DNA of 33,922 nucleotides, from assembly GCA_036794825.1 (NCBI GenBank), contig DAIRGA010000042.1:1-33922 (forward strand), given 5' to 3'. Below, piece after piece: positions 20,201 to 28,224 of this stretch. This stretch comes from RZYY01 sp036794825 (GTDB lineage: Bacteria; Bacteroidota; Bacteroidia; Bacteroidales; 4484-276). The stretch's first letter is position 1, and the number at the start of each line of letters is the position of its first letter. A program made the translations under genes and the position numbers. The notes under the pieces were generated by a model. It was given only the letters and a program-made list of their open reading frames with translations, did no database searches and was not told where the DNA came from.

Positions 20201-22556
20201 TCAAAACCAAACCTGATGGAAGTGCAGGCGAAACAGAGTAACTCGTTGGTGTTCCGTTGATATTTGGTACCAGGTTGGCCACATCGGTTCCAAGGAAAAA
20301 ATTTGGGCTGGGATAGGTCAGCAAACAAAGCGGACACACTGTTTCCGTGGGAACCAACTCTCCGCTATTTAGTAAAGTTGCTCTATGATAATCGCTTCCA
20401 TTTTGAAATCTGATCTGATCAATTTGGGTTGGCATTAAACCTGTAGCATCGCTTCCAAAGAAGATTTTACCATTCGTTCCTGAAGTACTATTAAAGTCCC
20501 CCTGCCATCCTGTAATAAGCAAAGTAGTGTAATCCAGCCAGGTAGCAGCATTGCTGTTGGCAAAATTAATGGAATGTATACCCGGTTTCAACTCAATGGT
20601 AGCATTGGTTGACAAAGAGAGAGTTCCAGCGCTGGTGCTGTGGCCGGTGGCATCGCCCGAGCTTATGATGGCCGGGGTGGTTTGAATATTGGTAAGGTTA
20701 TCAACCACAATGTTGGAGGATGCCGGCAATGCATTGTTCACCCCGAGGCGGATGGTTCCGCCGTTTAAGGTCGTGGTTCCGGTGTAGGTGTTCAGTCCGG
20801 AAAGCGTTAGTGTTCCGGTACCTCTTTTGGTAAAAGATACCACTCCCGGGCCGGTTCCATTCTGGATAACTCCTGAAAATGTGCTGTTGGTATCGTCGGT
20901 ACCGGTTATGAAGGTAACTGCTCCGGCAGTATTGCTTCTTATGGTTCCGCTGCCTGTCAGGCTTCCGGTGGTAAGTGCCAGGTTAGCCATGTTCAGCGTA
21001 CCGGCAGCCATATCCAGTGTGCCGACAATCCTTGTAGCGGCACTAAGGGTAACAATGCGATTGGAGCTATTAATAGTCAGGTTTCTCGGGCGGTTTTGCG
21101 TTAATCCGTTACCTGTAACCTGGTCGGCGGTTCCGCTGTTATAAATGTAGTTGGCGCCGGCAGAGTAGGTTCTGGTTCCTGTGTTTCTTATGTTTCCGGT
21201 AGCGCCGGTTATCGTAATACCATCGGGAGAGGTTACTCCCAGTGTGGCATCATTTTGAAGCGTAAAAGTTCCACTTGTTCCTGATATGATGGCCGGACTC
21301 GCGCCGGTTCCCATCTGAAGCGTTGAACCTGAGATAACCAAAAAATCAACTGTATTGGAGAGTGTTCCACCTGAAGTGTAAAGCTGACTTGTTGTTCCGC
21401 TGAATTGCACACGGCCCCTGCCCGAACTGGATTCGGTTATGGTTCCGGCTGTATGGGAAAAATTTCCTTTTACATTAAGGGTACCTGTTCCACTGCCTCT
21501 GGATAGATTTATGGTACCAGCAGTGATTGATGTATTGCCATTTACAGTAAGAGTCCTGGAGGTATTATCAGCAACTACCAGCCACACTGATGCTCCTGAT
21601 GAAGTAAAGTTACCACCAACCACCAGGTTTGCTGTTGTTAACGTAAGCCTGTCACCATCCGCACCGCCACCGGCTGTGAAAGTCAGGTTACCATTAACAG
21701 CAACAGGATTAAAATTCATCCTGCTGGTAATTGCTGAACTCCAGATGAGGTGATGAAAAGTCTGATTCAGGCCGGTAATAGCATCAGCAGTAACCCCTGA
21801 AATATTACACGTTGATCCGGTATTCCAGGTGGCAGTGGGTAGTACTATTTTATTAACTGCATGTTCATAGGTAGCTCCATTATTAACTACCATGGTATTG
21901 GGAGCAGTAAAAGCCTTGTTGGTTCTTCTGATGAAAGTACCATTAACATTAATGGTTCTGATATTAATTGTATGGTTATTGCCAACTCCTCCGGTGTAAG
22001 TACCATTAATATTCAAGGTGGTAGCCGCTATTGTTGCTGTACCATTGGCATTAAAATTACCTCCTGTATTGATATTAATGGTTGTAGTAGTGATATTGCC
22101 AGAGCCGGTATAGGTGAATGTACCTGCGACAGTAAAAGTGGTAGCAGTTATGTTTCGGTTACCTGAAATTAGCAGTGTTCCACCACTGTTAACGGTTATC
22201 GAGAGCAAACTTGCGGTTGCAACATCCAATGTTATGGTATGTCCGCTAAGAATCACAACCTCATCCCCTGGTTGCGGAACGCCTGTTGGAGTCCAGGTGG
22301 CAGGAGTATTCCAGTTACCTGTTGTAACATTGGAGGTTTTGATTGCGGCATAACCACTGTATGTAAAAAACAACAAGAACCCGGCAATCATCATCACCAT
22401 CCGCATAAAACCAACTTTTGAGCGAGTTGACGGGTGACTGATTTCTTTCATTGAACAAGATGGTTCCTGCATTAAAGAAGAAACCCCGGCTCTGCTAAGA
22501 TTATCAGCCATGGCCAGTTGTTCGAAAATATGTGAAGTAGCGTCAATATTTTTCAT
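5102..22556 (-). CDS. Giant mosaic surface protein (beta-helix / SprB / DUF11 / dockerin-like), interrupted only by assembly gaps
   Basis: I read this as one gene of roughly 5,830-5,940 residues. Three 100-N gaps break the frame artificially, and replacing the Ns at 8206-8305 and 8745-8844 with one repeat unit each restores it. The start at 22556 gives a long N-terminus with a hydrophobic signal anchor at about residues 51-70; Met36 (22451) or Met51 are alternative starts. The order is as follows. A beta-solenoid-like region (about 75-1400) includes G8-like segments (GNWNTPATWTPTGVPQPGDE, QSGNWNDPNTW), an autotransporter-associated-type repeat (GTLTLSGLNTYTGTTTLNGG) and a putative Ig domain (PALPSGLVLNTTTGVISGSP). 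About 14 SprB-type repeats, about 21 DUF11-like repeats, two or three 104-residue DNDxLNG repeats and a C-terminal domain follow. The protein ends in two dockerin-like loops and has no T9SS sorting domain. It follows the 22598-25327 gene by 41 bp. It is probably a surface adhesin or fibre; the substrate is unknown. Confidence 0.85.
5905..6655 (-). repeat. 104-residue 'DNDxLNG' tandem repeats
   Basis: Two near-identical units are visible, broken by an N gap; a third may be hidden in it. Each begins AENDTYTGING, contains NVLDNDELNG (or DKLNG), SVPVGTPAGV and YTITYRICEELNPSNCDQ. The period is 312 bp, measured between the same bases at 6012 and 6324. The same domain type occurs once in the 1651-4755 protein and starts at the cut end of the 1-799 protein. 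It resembles cadherin-like linker repeats of large Bacteroidota surface proteins. Confidence 0.8.
6325..6424. other. Assembly gap of 100 N inside the 312-bp repeat
   Basis: Exactly 100 N. The 32 bases before the gap (6293-6324) are repeated exactly just after it (6425-6456). Either the two contigs simply overlap, so that 132 bp should be removed, or one extra 312-bp unit is missing. Both options are multiples of three and keep the frame. Confidence 0.95.
8150..8690 (-). repeat. 321-bp (107-residue) near-identical DUF11-like units
   Basis: The same bases recur 321 bp apart (8306 and 8627, on ATCTCCTCTCCATCGG). The encoded unit contains VADPQIYDTDGEE, YTYVVTNDGNVTLTNV and GTVTNTVTATGTPPSGPNV. 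The shared stretches on either side of the gap are almost identical at DNA level, pointing to recent duplication or homogenisation. Confidence 0.8.
8206..8305. other. Assembly gap of 100 N inside the 321-bp repeat
   Basis: Exactly 100 N. Comparison with the intact neighbouring unit shows that the bases from 8469 to 8626 (158 bp) are what the gap replaces. Using 158 instead of 100 shifts the frame by the one base needed to join the 8727 frame to the frame that ends at 5102. Confidence 0.95.
8689..9201 (-). repeat. 357-bp (119-residue) near-identical DUF11-like units
   Basis: TTCACCGTAAAGG recurs at 8845 and 9202, giving a 357-bp period. The stretch 8928-8983 is repeated at 8689-8744. The encoded unit contains TGQVGDQIVYTFTV and SYVGDDPTVVTLTQTP. 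The period is a multiple of three and the units differ at only a few bases. Confidence 0.8.
8745..8844. other. Assembly gap of 100 N inside the 357-bp repeat
   Basis: Exactly 100 N. In the intact neighbouring unit the corresponding stretch is 8984-9201, that is 218 bp. Replacing 100 with 218 joins the 22556 frame to the frame seen at 8727, so the apparent end of the open frame at 8706 is not a real stop. Confidence 0.95.
14430..18250 (-). repeat. Array of about 14 SprB-type repeats in the giant protein
   Basis: Units of about 75-90 residues carry the signature xxxCfGxxxGxIxxxxxGG, then YxYxWxxxxxxxxxxxGLxAGxYxVxVxDxxGC and TxTITQP. Examples are ITQVDCFGASTGAINL and KSDISCFGLVDGSINI. A Cys-containing PKD-like stretch without the signature interrupts the array near 17050-17560. 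The array is followed by a single cadherin-like unit (VAVDDVFVRDCDSPISG) before the DUF11-like block. SprB repeats are known from the flavobacterial gliding adhesin SprB and related surface proteins; gliding itself is not shown here. Confidence 0.85.
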
Positions 22557-22597
22557 AGTGAGAAATTGTCTGAAAGTTTTTAAAGTAGTCGGAATGA

Positions 22598-25327
22598 TTA
22601 GTGATTGATTGAACCGGGTGCAACAGGCTCTGGATTGGTAACGGGTACCATGATGTTGGAGAGTGTTGCTGAACAGTTGTTTGCGTCGGTAACCGTTACG
22701 CTGTAAGTGCCGCCGGCAAGTCCGGTGCGGTTTTGGGGTTCAACCGGCGGCGGTGTCAGATCAGTCCAGTTGAAAGTGTAGGGTCCCGTTCCTCCGGTAA
22801 CGGTCAGTGTTATTGCTCCGTCATTATCGCCGGTGCAGAACTCAGGAGTAACAGCAGCGCTGATTTGAATGGGCGCCGGCTGAGTAACGGTGATACTGGT
22901 TGTCCGCGTGCAGAGGTTGGCATCTCTTACAGTAATAATATAAGGTGTGGGAGAAGCCGTAACACCTGTAAACTGGTTGCTCGACTGATATGTTCCTCCA
23001 TTCAGGCTGTATTCAAGTGTGCCTGTACCGCCGCTGGCTGTAACTGTAATGGTGGTATTGCCTCCATTGCAACCAATAGCTGGTGCATTGGCTGAAGCGG
23101 TGATGGCAGTAGGCTGGGTTACGGTTATTGTGCCGGAATTAGCTGAACACCCGTTGGCATCGGTTACTATAACAGAGTAATTTCCTGCAGCAAGGTTGTT
23201 GCGAATGGCGGAAGTGTTGCCATCGTTCCAGAGGTAGGTATAATTCGGGGTTCCACCCGATACCTGCGGATTGATGCTTCCAGTGCTTACCCCGTTGCAA
23301 AGCAGGTTGATAACACTCGGATTAAAGCTGATGGCTGCTGGCTGGGTTACTGTTGCCGATGCAGTAGCTGTGCAGTTTCTGCTGTCGGTTACCGTTACAT
23401 TGTAAGTTCCGGGAGTAACGCCGCTCAAATTCTGTGAAGTGGCAATCACTGTGGGGCTTGGCGATTTTGTCCATGAATAGGTATAACCAGGTGTTCCGCC
23501 GGTAACTGTAAGATTTACACCGCCCGTACCTCCGAAACATAAAACATTGACCGGGGAGGCTGTAGCAAATATCTGGGGGTTTTGCACAACAGAAGTTGTA
23601 AATGTGTTTGAGCATCCAGTGCCGTTGTTCGCTGTGACTGTTACTCTGTAACTTCCCGGAGCCAATCCTGAAATCGTTGTACCTGATCCGGATCCTGATC
23701 CTCCACCGCTTCTATTCCAGGTCCAAACGAATGGACCCGAAGCGCCGGTAATATTCATTGCTATGCTGCCGTTGGACTGGCCAAAACAGGCAGGTGTCGC
23801 AACCGTAGTTACTGTAATACCACAAACCACCGGAACGATAGAAGTTGATTTATAAACCCTACCGCAAAGGTCTGTTAGTGTAATGGTCACATCACAGTTT
23901 ATTGGCGAGGTAACAATTGGAGCGGTAAATTGAATGGATGTCGGACTGGGAGGAGAGGCCGGAGAAAACGTTCCGCCGCAGGTCGAACTCCATGCAACGG
24001 TGAACTCTTCAATATAACGCGGCGGTTGTACAGAGAAACCCAACGTTTGGGTGGTGCCGGATAGGATAGTGGTAAAATCGGTAGTAACTTGAGGGTCTGG
24101 CGACTTTACCTTTGACGAAAGGAATGAAAAATTGAAAAATGCCCTTTGTGCAGCTATATTGGCCGGTGTAGTACCACCCGCAATATTGTGAGCTCCCTGC
24201 ATCATCACGTAGCCTCTGTTCACATCGCCAAAACCTCTTCCATAGGCAAGCACAGCAGCACGATGTCTCTCCTCGTTAGATGCCCTCTCCGGATGGTCAG
24301 GATCAAAAACGCCGGTTACGGTCGTAGATCTCCAGCCACTATTCACTCCATTAACAGGGATAAAAATCTGTTCCGATCCATTAAGCGTTGCTGCGTCCAT
24401 AATACCCATAAATTGCATAATTGGGTCAGCAGGATTACTGTACGAATAGGGTGGAGTGCCATCATCATGATTGGTCCAGACAATTAATGAATTCTGTGCA
24501 TAAGCAACAGTAACAATAGAAGGCGGAAGCACAATGCCCGGCCCCGGAGTTGTAACTTTATTGGAAAGAAAATTCATCTGCTGCGATGGGTTGGAGGGAT
24601 TGAACAGGTTCTCTAACGCACTTCCGGCATGACACCCTAACCAGATGGATCCTTTTGAATTAAGGTTCCATGGCAGCAGATTCTGATGCGTTGACCATAG
24701 TGGATCAGCATGAGGCATCACAAAAATGTCGTCGCAATCATTCAGGTCAGCAGGCAGTTTCCATAAGGTGTTGGTTAATCCACCATGCGCAGATGGGGGA
24801 ATGCCGGCATTAGCAAAAAACGGAAGCGCAATTTTACCATTTTGCTTGTCAAGTGTCCATCTCGGAGAGGAACTTACTGTCAGAGTTTTAAAAACCGGTA
24901 CACTAAGGGGTGTGTTTGTGGTATTTCCAATAACTCCCTGAGTCTGCCAGAAAGCTATACGCCCATTTACAACTGCGTTCCTGTACTCAGCGCTGATGAT
25001 AAATGGACCACCCCGATAGTCAAAGCCTTCGTGCGAAAAATCAATACCATCCTTTACCTTGTCCGGGTTGATGATCCACTTGATTGGAACCCCGTAATTG
25101 TTTATCAGGTCATAGATCATCCCGTAAGGCTTCAGAGCATTACCAACCGTTTGCGGTGTTACGCCCATGTTTATTACAAATGATCCGGCCGCAAAGACTT
25201 CAAATTCAGGCGCCTGACCCTGTGATGGTTTAATACTAATGGCAAAGACCAGCACCAAGGCCAGTCTTTTCAGTAAAAAAGAAGTTTTTTGATAAAAGTC
25301 TGAATGGCGAAGTAATTGACTTTTCAT
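22598..25327 (-). CDS. Secreted SprB-repeat protein with a GATase-like N-terminal domain
   Basis: The 909-residue product has a signal peptide (residues 19-38, ending PSQGQ). A globular domain follows at about 42-405. It contains GMIYDLINNYGVPIKWIINP, DGIDF, YRGGPFIISAEY, DDIFVMPHADPLWSTH (His206), GSIWLGCHAGSALENLF (Cys232, His233), VWTNHDDG and MMQGAHNIAG (His380). The GCHAG segment after a hydrophobic strand resembles the nucleophile elbow of class I glutamine-amidotransferase-like folds. I do not recognise a named family, and the enzymatic role is inference. A PKD-like part (about 410-505) and about five SprB-type repeats (506-895, e.g. NVLCFGGTGGVNLTVTGG) follow. There is no T9SS sorting domain; it ends NPEPVAPGSINH. 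Only 41 bp separate it from the giant gene, with no terminator between, so the two are probably co-transcribed and act together. Confidence 0.88.
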   Translation of the reverse strand: MKSQLLRHSDFYQKTSFLLKRLALVLVFAISIKPSQGQAPEFEVFAAGSFVINMGVTPQTVGNALKPYGMIYDLINNYGVPIKWIINPDKVKDGIDFSHEGFDYRGGPFIISAEYRNAVVNGRIAFWQTQGVIGNTTNTPLSVPVFKTLTVSSSPRWTLDKQNGKIALPFFANAGIPPSAHGGLTNTLWKLPADLNDCDDIFVMPHADPLWSTHQNLLPWNLNSKGSIWLGCHAGSALENLFNPSNPSQQMNFLSNKVTTPGPGIVLPPSIVTVAYAQNSLIVWTNHDDGTPPYSYSNPADPIMQFMGIMDAATLNGSEQIFIPVNGVNSGWRSTTVTGVFDPDHPERASNEERHRAAVLAYGRGFGDVNRGYVMMQGAHNIAGGTTPANIAAQRAFFNFSFLSSKVKSPDPQVTTDFTTILSGTTQTLGFSVQPPRYIEEFTVAWSSTCGGTFSPASPPSPTSIQFTAPIVTSPINCDVTITLTDLCGRVYKSTSIVPVVCGITVTTVATPACFGQSNGSIAMNITGASGPFVWTWNRSGGGSGSGSGTTISGLAPGSYRVTVTANNGTGCSNTFTTSVVQNPQIFATASPVNVLCFGGTGGVNLTVTGGTPGYTYSWTKSPSPTVIATSQNLSGVTPGTYNVTVTDSRNCTATASATVTQPAAISFNPSVINLLCNGVSTGSINPQVSGGTPNYTYLWNDGNTSAIRNNLAAGNYSVIVTDANGCSANSGTITVTQPTAITASANAPAIGCNGGNTTITVTASGGTGTLEYSLNGGTYQSSNQFTGVTASPTPYIITVRDANLCTRTTSITVTQPAPIQISAAVTPEFCTGDNDGAITLTVTGGTGPYTFNWTDLTPPPVEPQNRTGLAGGTYSVTVTDANNCSATLSNIMVPVTNPEPVAPGSINH

Positions 25328-25808
25328 ATTAGTTAAGGATTAAATTACAAAATCAAAAATGGAAATAATTTAAATTTTTCTTCCACCCGGTTAGTTCGTG
25401 ATCAAAAATTATACGAAATTGAAATTGAACGATGCTTCAATAAGCGAGAAAAATGCATACTTTTTGTCAATAAAACTAAATTGAATGTAAAATATTAAAT
25501 ATCAATTGATTAACTTTTTAAGCGCAAAGATACCATGTTATCTCTATTTAGATTGAATTTAGATAGAAAACCCTATCAATTTTCATATTTTTTAACCTTA
25601 GAGGGAGAAGGCGAAAATTTTGAAGCGCTTCATTAATCAAAAACAGGCTATTAATTTTGGTTTGTAAAACACTTACGCCAAATACCTAAATATTTGTTTA
25701 TTAGATATTTACGTAACTGTCAATTAAAAATGTGTATTAATCTGGACACATTTCCATCTATCATTTATTTAATCGGGGGAAGGATAAAGAGTATCAGATT
25801 GACGGTTT
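25328..25808. other. AT-rich intergenic region upstream of the SprB/giant operon
   Basis: It holds the promoter candidate of the minus-strand operon and a leader of nearly 190 nt. I see no gene in it and no clear terminator for the 25809-26294 gene, so partial read-through from that gene into the operon is possible. Confidence 0.5.
25525..25532 (-). promoter_or_regulatory. Bacteroidota -7 box for the SprB/giant operon
   Basis: The minus strand reads TATCTTTG, an exact TAnnTTTG match identical to the box upstream of the 1-799 gene. It lies nearly 200 bp upstream of the ATG at 25327. No clear -33 box was found. The shared octamer and nearby GTTAT could mean common control, but the octamer alone is common in this phylum. 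Confidence 0.4.
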
Positions 25809-26294
25809 TCAATCATCCAGTAAATTCCATGGCATAGCGTCAGTACCACTTACAGTGAGCCGGAAAAAATCATCAACCGAATGAATATCAACTCTTTGAT
25901 CAACCACAAAATGAATTATTCCACCGCAAACATGGCCGTAGTTTACAAATAATCTGGAGTGATTATCCACTGCAAGGGTAATATCGCCGGTATCAGGATC
26001 ATCATGCGACGAGTTGAAAGTTACAAATACGGTATCTCCATTATCAAAACGGATACATCCCGGGGAGGTAAACCGGTACGAAATGCGGTAATAATCTTCA
26101 ATTTCAATCACTTGTGGATGAACTACCACTGAGCAGCTATCCAACATCAACATCTTCAAATTGTTGCTTTGTGTTTCTATCCATTGGGAGCGCTTCAATT
26201 CCGAATTTTCAGTTGTATCACAGTGCTGCGAGTATGCTGATAATCCATATAATGTATTGGTTATCAATATTATAATAGAAATAATTCTTTTCAT
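25809..26294 (-). CDS. Small secreted protein of unknown function
   Basis: The 161-residue product starts with a clear signal peptide (MKRIISIIILITNTLYGLSAYSQ, cleavage expected near 23). The mature part has four cysteines (in HCDTT, DSCSVV, SPGCIRF, GHVCGG) and alternating strands (YYRISYRFTSPGCIRFDNGD, ITLAVDNHSRLFVNYGH), suggesting a small beta-rich domain. No family is recognised. It lies upstream of the SprB/giant operon on the same strand, separated by about 480 bp that hold a separate promoter. A functional link to the surface proteins is possible but not shown. Confidence 0.75.
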   Translation of the reverse strand: MKRIISIIILITNTLYGLSAYSQHCDTTENSELKRSQWIETQSNNLKMLMLDSCSVVVHPQVIEIEDYYRISYRFTSPGCIRFDNGDTVFVTFNSSHDDPDTGDITLAVDNHSRLFVNYGHVCGGIIHFVVDQRVDIHSVDDFFRLTVSGTDAMPWNLLDD

Positions 26295-26818
26295 CGGTTA
26301 CGAATTTATGACGTTTCTATTCATCTAATTGTTTCTATAAAGTACACATTCAAAAAGTTGTTCATTTGGTTTTAAAAAAAACCGCAAATTGCCTGTCAAA
26401 GTTAAAGGCAGATTTTAATCTGCTAATTCCGAAACAGAAAGAATCCGGATAGCCATGCCGATTACAAACCCGGCATTAAGGTTGAGGAAAAGGCCGGGAA
26501 TTAAGCTATCACAGGTTTTGGTCCTTTAAGAGCTAAGTGTTTATATCTCATTTTGTACACGACAGGTGAACATTTTCTATTCTATTGGTAAGATTTTTTG
26601 AAAAATTAGATTTTTTAACGAAAAATTAACGAATGAATCGGCTAAATAGGACTGCTGTCCCGATTTAGATTCTAAAATTGAGAATAATTTTTCCAAATTT
26701 TGGACATTTAAGGAAAAGTGTAACACTCATTACCTCCGATTGTAGCTAAAAACCAACATCCATCTTCTTCCGTTGCCCTAATCCTTGTTTAAAACCATTA
26801 TAATTTACATAGGAGCAT
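26295..26818. other. Divergent intergenic region
   Basis: No gene is visible in this AT-rich spacer between the minus-strand surface locus and the plus-strand lysine operon. It contains an imperfect hairpin at 26635-26672 (CTAAAT, GGAC, loop TGCT, GTCC, ATTTAG) and a short palindrome GCAGATTTTAATCTGC near 26410. Neither is followed by a convincing T run. Confidence 0.5.
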
Positions 26819-26848
26819 ATTGGTGCGAGAGGGCTTTTTGTAGCTTTG
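26819..26848 (+). promoter_or_regulatory. Promoter of the lysine catabolism operon
   Basis: TAGCTTTG (26841-26848) is an exact TAnnTTTG -7 box, and ATTG (26819-26822) lies 18 bp upstream as a weak -33 element. A transcript start near 26855 gives a leader of about 25 nt before the ATG at 26881. Confidence 0.6.
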
Positions 26849-26880
26849 CCGCCTGAAATGTTTTGAAAAATAACTCTCGT

Positions 26881-28203
26881 ATGAACACAAAAATCGGAAT
26901 CCGGCACGAAGACAAATACCTGATGGAACGCCGCAGCGCACTCACACCCCGCCATGTTAAAAAGCTTACCGAGCAAGGCATTGAGGTGCATGTAGAGAAA
27001 TCGGCAAAGCGAATTTTTAGCGAAAGTGAATACAAAAGAGCCGGCGCAGTGATTACCGGAAACCTGGGTGAAATCCCGGTGATTATCGGTGTTAAAGAGA
27101 TTCCTGCCGACTGGTTTGAAGAGAATAAAACCTACATTTTCTTTTCGCATGTAATTAAAGGGCAGCCCTACAACATGCCCATGCTGGCTGCTATGATGAA
27201 AAAGCGCTGCAACCTGATTGATTATGAACGCATTGCAGATGACCAGGGGAAGCGACTGATCTTTTTCGGACGATTTGCCGGGCTGGCCGGAATGATTAAC
27301 TCTCTCTGGTCGTATGGTGAGAGGTTAATGGTTGAAGGAAAGAAAACACCATTTCTCAGAATCAAGCAATCACACACCTACCCATCGCTGGCCGAGGCTG
27401 AGCAGGCTGTGCGTGAGGTTGGCGAACTGATCCGTGCGCATGGCGTTTCGGAGGAAACCGCTCCTTTCGTCATTGGCTTCACCGGTAACGGCAACGTCAG
27501 TAAAGGAGCCCAGCACATTGCCAACCTGCTGCCCGCAGTCGAAATCACCCCGGAAGAACTTCTCAACTTAAAAGCTAAGGGTAATTACTCCAACAAACTG
27601 ATCTACAAAGTCATCTTTAATGAGCCGGATCTGGCGGAACCTATTGCTGAGGGACAGCCATTTGTGCTTCAGGACTATTACCAGCATCCGGAAAAATACA
27701 AAAGCCAGTTTGAAAAATACCTGCCTCACCTTACCATCCTGATGAACTGCATGTACTGGGATAGCAGGTATCCGCGAATCGTAACCAAAGATGCCGTTGA
27801 GCAACTATATTTAAAAGGTAAGTTGAAGTTAAAGGTAATCGGCGACGTAACCTGCGACCCGGATGGCTCCATCGAATTTACCCACAAGGGCACAGAGATC
27901 GAAGACCCGGTTTTTGTGTATGATCCTGTTACCCGCAAGCCCTCCATGGGTTTCAGCGGTGATGGCATCCTGGTGATGGCGGTGGATATTCTGCCCAGCG
28001 AACTGCCGCGTGATTCCTCTGAATCCTTTGGTGATGCACTGATTGATTTTATCCCTGATATTGTACATGCCAATTACAACCAAAGCTATGAGGAGCTTTA
28101 TCTTCCGGCAGAAATCAAAAGGGCGCTGATCCTGCACCAGGGTCAGCTTACCCCGGATTACCTTTACTTAAGGCAACATCTCGAAACATTCAATTCACAT
28201 TAA
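26881..28203 (+). CDS. Lysine-ketoglutarate reductase domain protein (saccharopine dehydrogenase, lysine-forming type)
   Basis: The product, 440 residues from the ATG at 26881, matches the reductase half of the animal and plant bifunctional enzyme AASS/LKR-SDH. Conserved blocks are IGIRHEDKYLMERRSALTP (4-22), VEKSAKRIFSESEYKRAGA (38-56), FFSHVIKGQPYNMPML (87-102), LIDYERIADDQGKRLIFFGR (112-131) and the nucleotide-binding GFTGNGNVSKGAQ (199-211). It is expected to condense L-lysine with 2-oxoglutarate to saccharopine in the cytoplasm, using NAD(P)H. A TTG 18 bp upstream is in frame, but the ATG fits the family start and the promoter spacing better. The next gene, 21 bp downstream, supplies the second step. 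In some bacteria related proteins work in the reverse direction; the pair next to each other favours catabolism. Confidence 0.9.
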   Translation: MNTKIGIRHEDKYLMERRSALTPRHVKKLTEQGIEVHVEKSAKRIFSESEYKRAGAVITGNLGEIPVIIGVKEIPADWFEENKTYIFFSHVIKGQPYNMPMLAAMMKKRCNLIDYERIADDQGKRLIFFGRFAGLAGMINSLWSYGERLMVEGKKTPFLRIKQSHTYPSLAEAEQAVREVGELIRAHGVSEETAPFVIGFTGNGNVSKGAQHIANLLPAVEITPEELLNLKAKGNYSNKLIYKVIFNEPDLAEPIAEGQPFVLQDYYQHPEKYKSQFEKYLPHLTILMNCMYWDSRYPRIVTKDAVEQLYLKGKLKLKVIGDVTCDPDGSIEFTHKGTEIEDPVFVYDPVTRKPSMGFSGDGILVMAVDILPSELPRDSSESFGDALIDFIPDIVHANYNQSYEELYLPAEIKRALILHQGQLTPDYLYLRQHLETFNSH

Positions 28204-28224
28204 TAAAATTCTAATTCTATTCCG

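Noticed and set aside
20740..20830. Type V autotransporter
   Set aside because: An autotransporter-associated-type repeat is visible, but there is no C-terminal beta-barrel domain, and the host looks like Bacteroidota with T9SS.
22557..22597. Split gene: the 22598-25327 and 22556 products as one protein broken by a stop
   Set aside because: The downstream product has its own signal anchor and a new domain series, so two adjacent genes of one operon fit better.
26863..26880. Upstream TTG start of the lysine-ketoglutarate reductase gene
   Set aside because: The six extra codons begin almost at the predicted transcript start, and the ATG at 26881 matches the family N-terminus.
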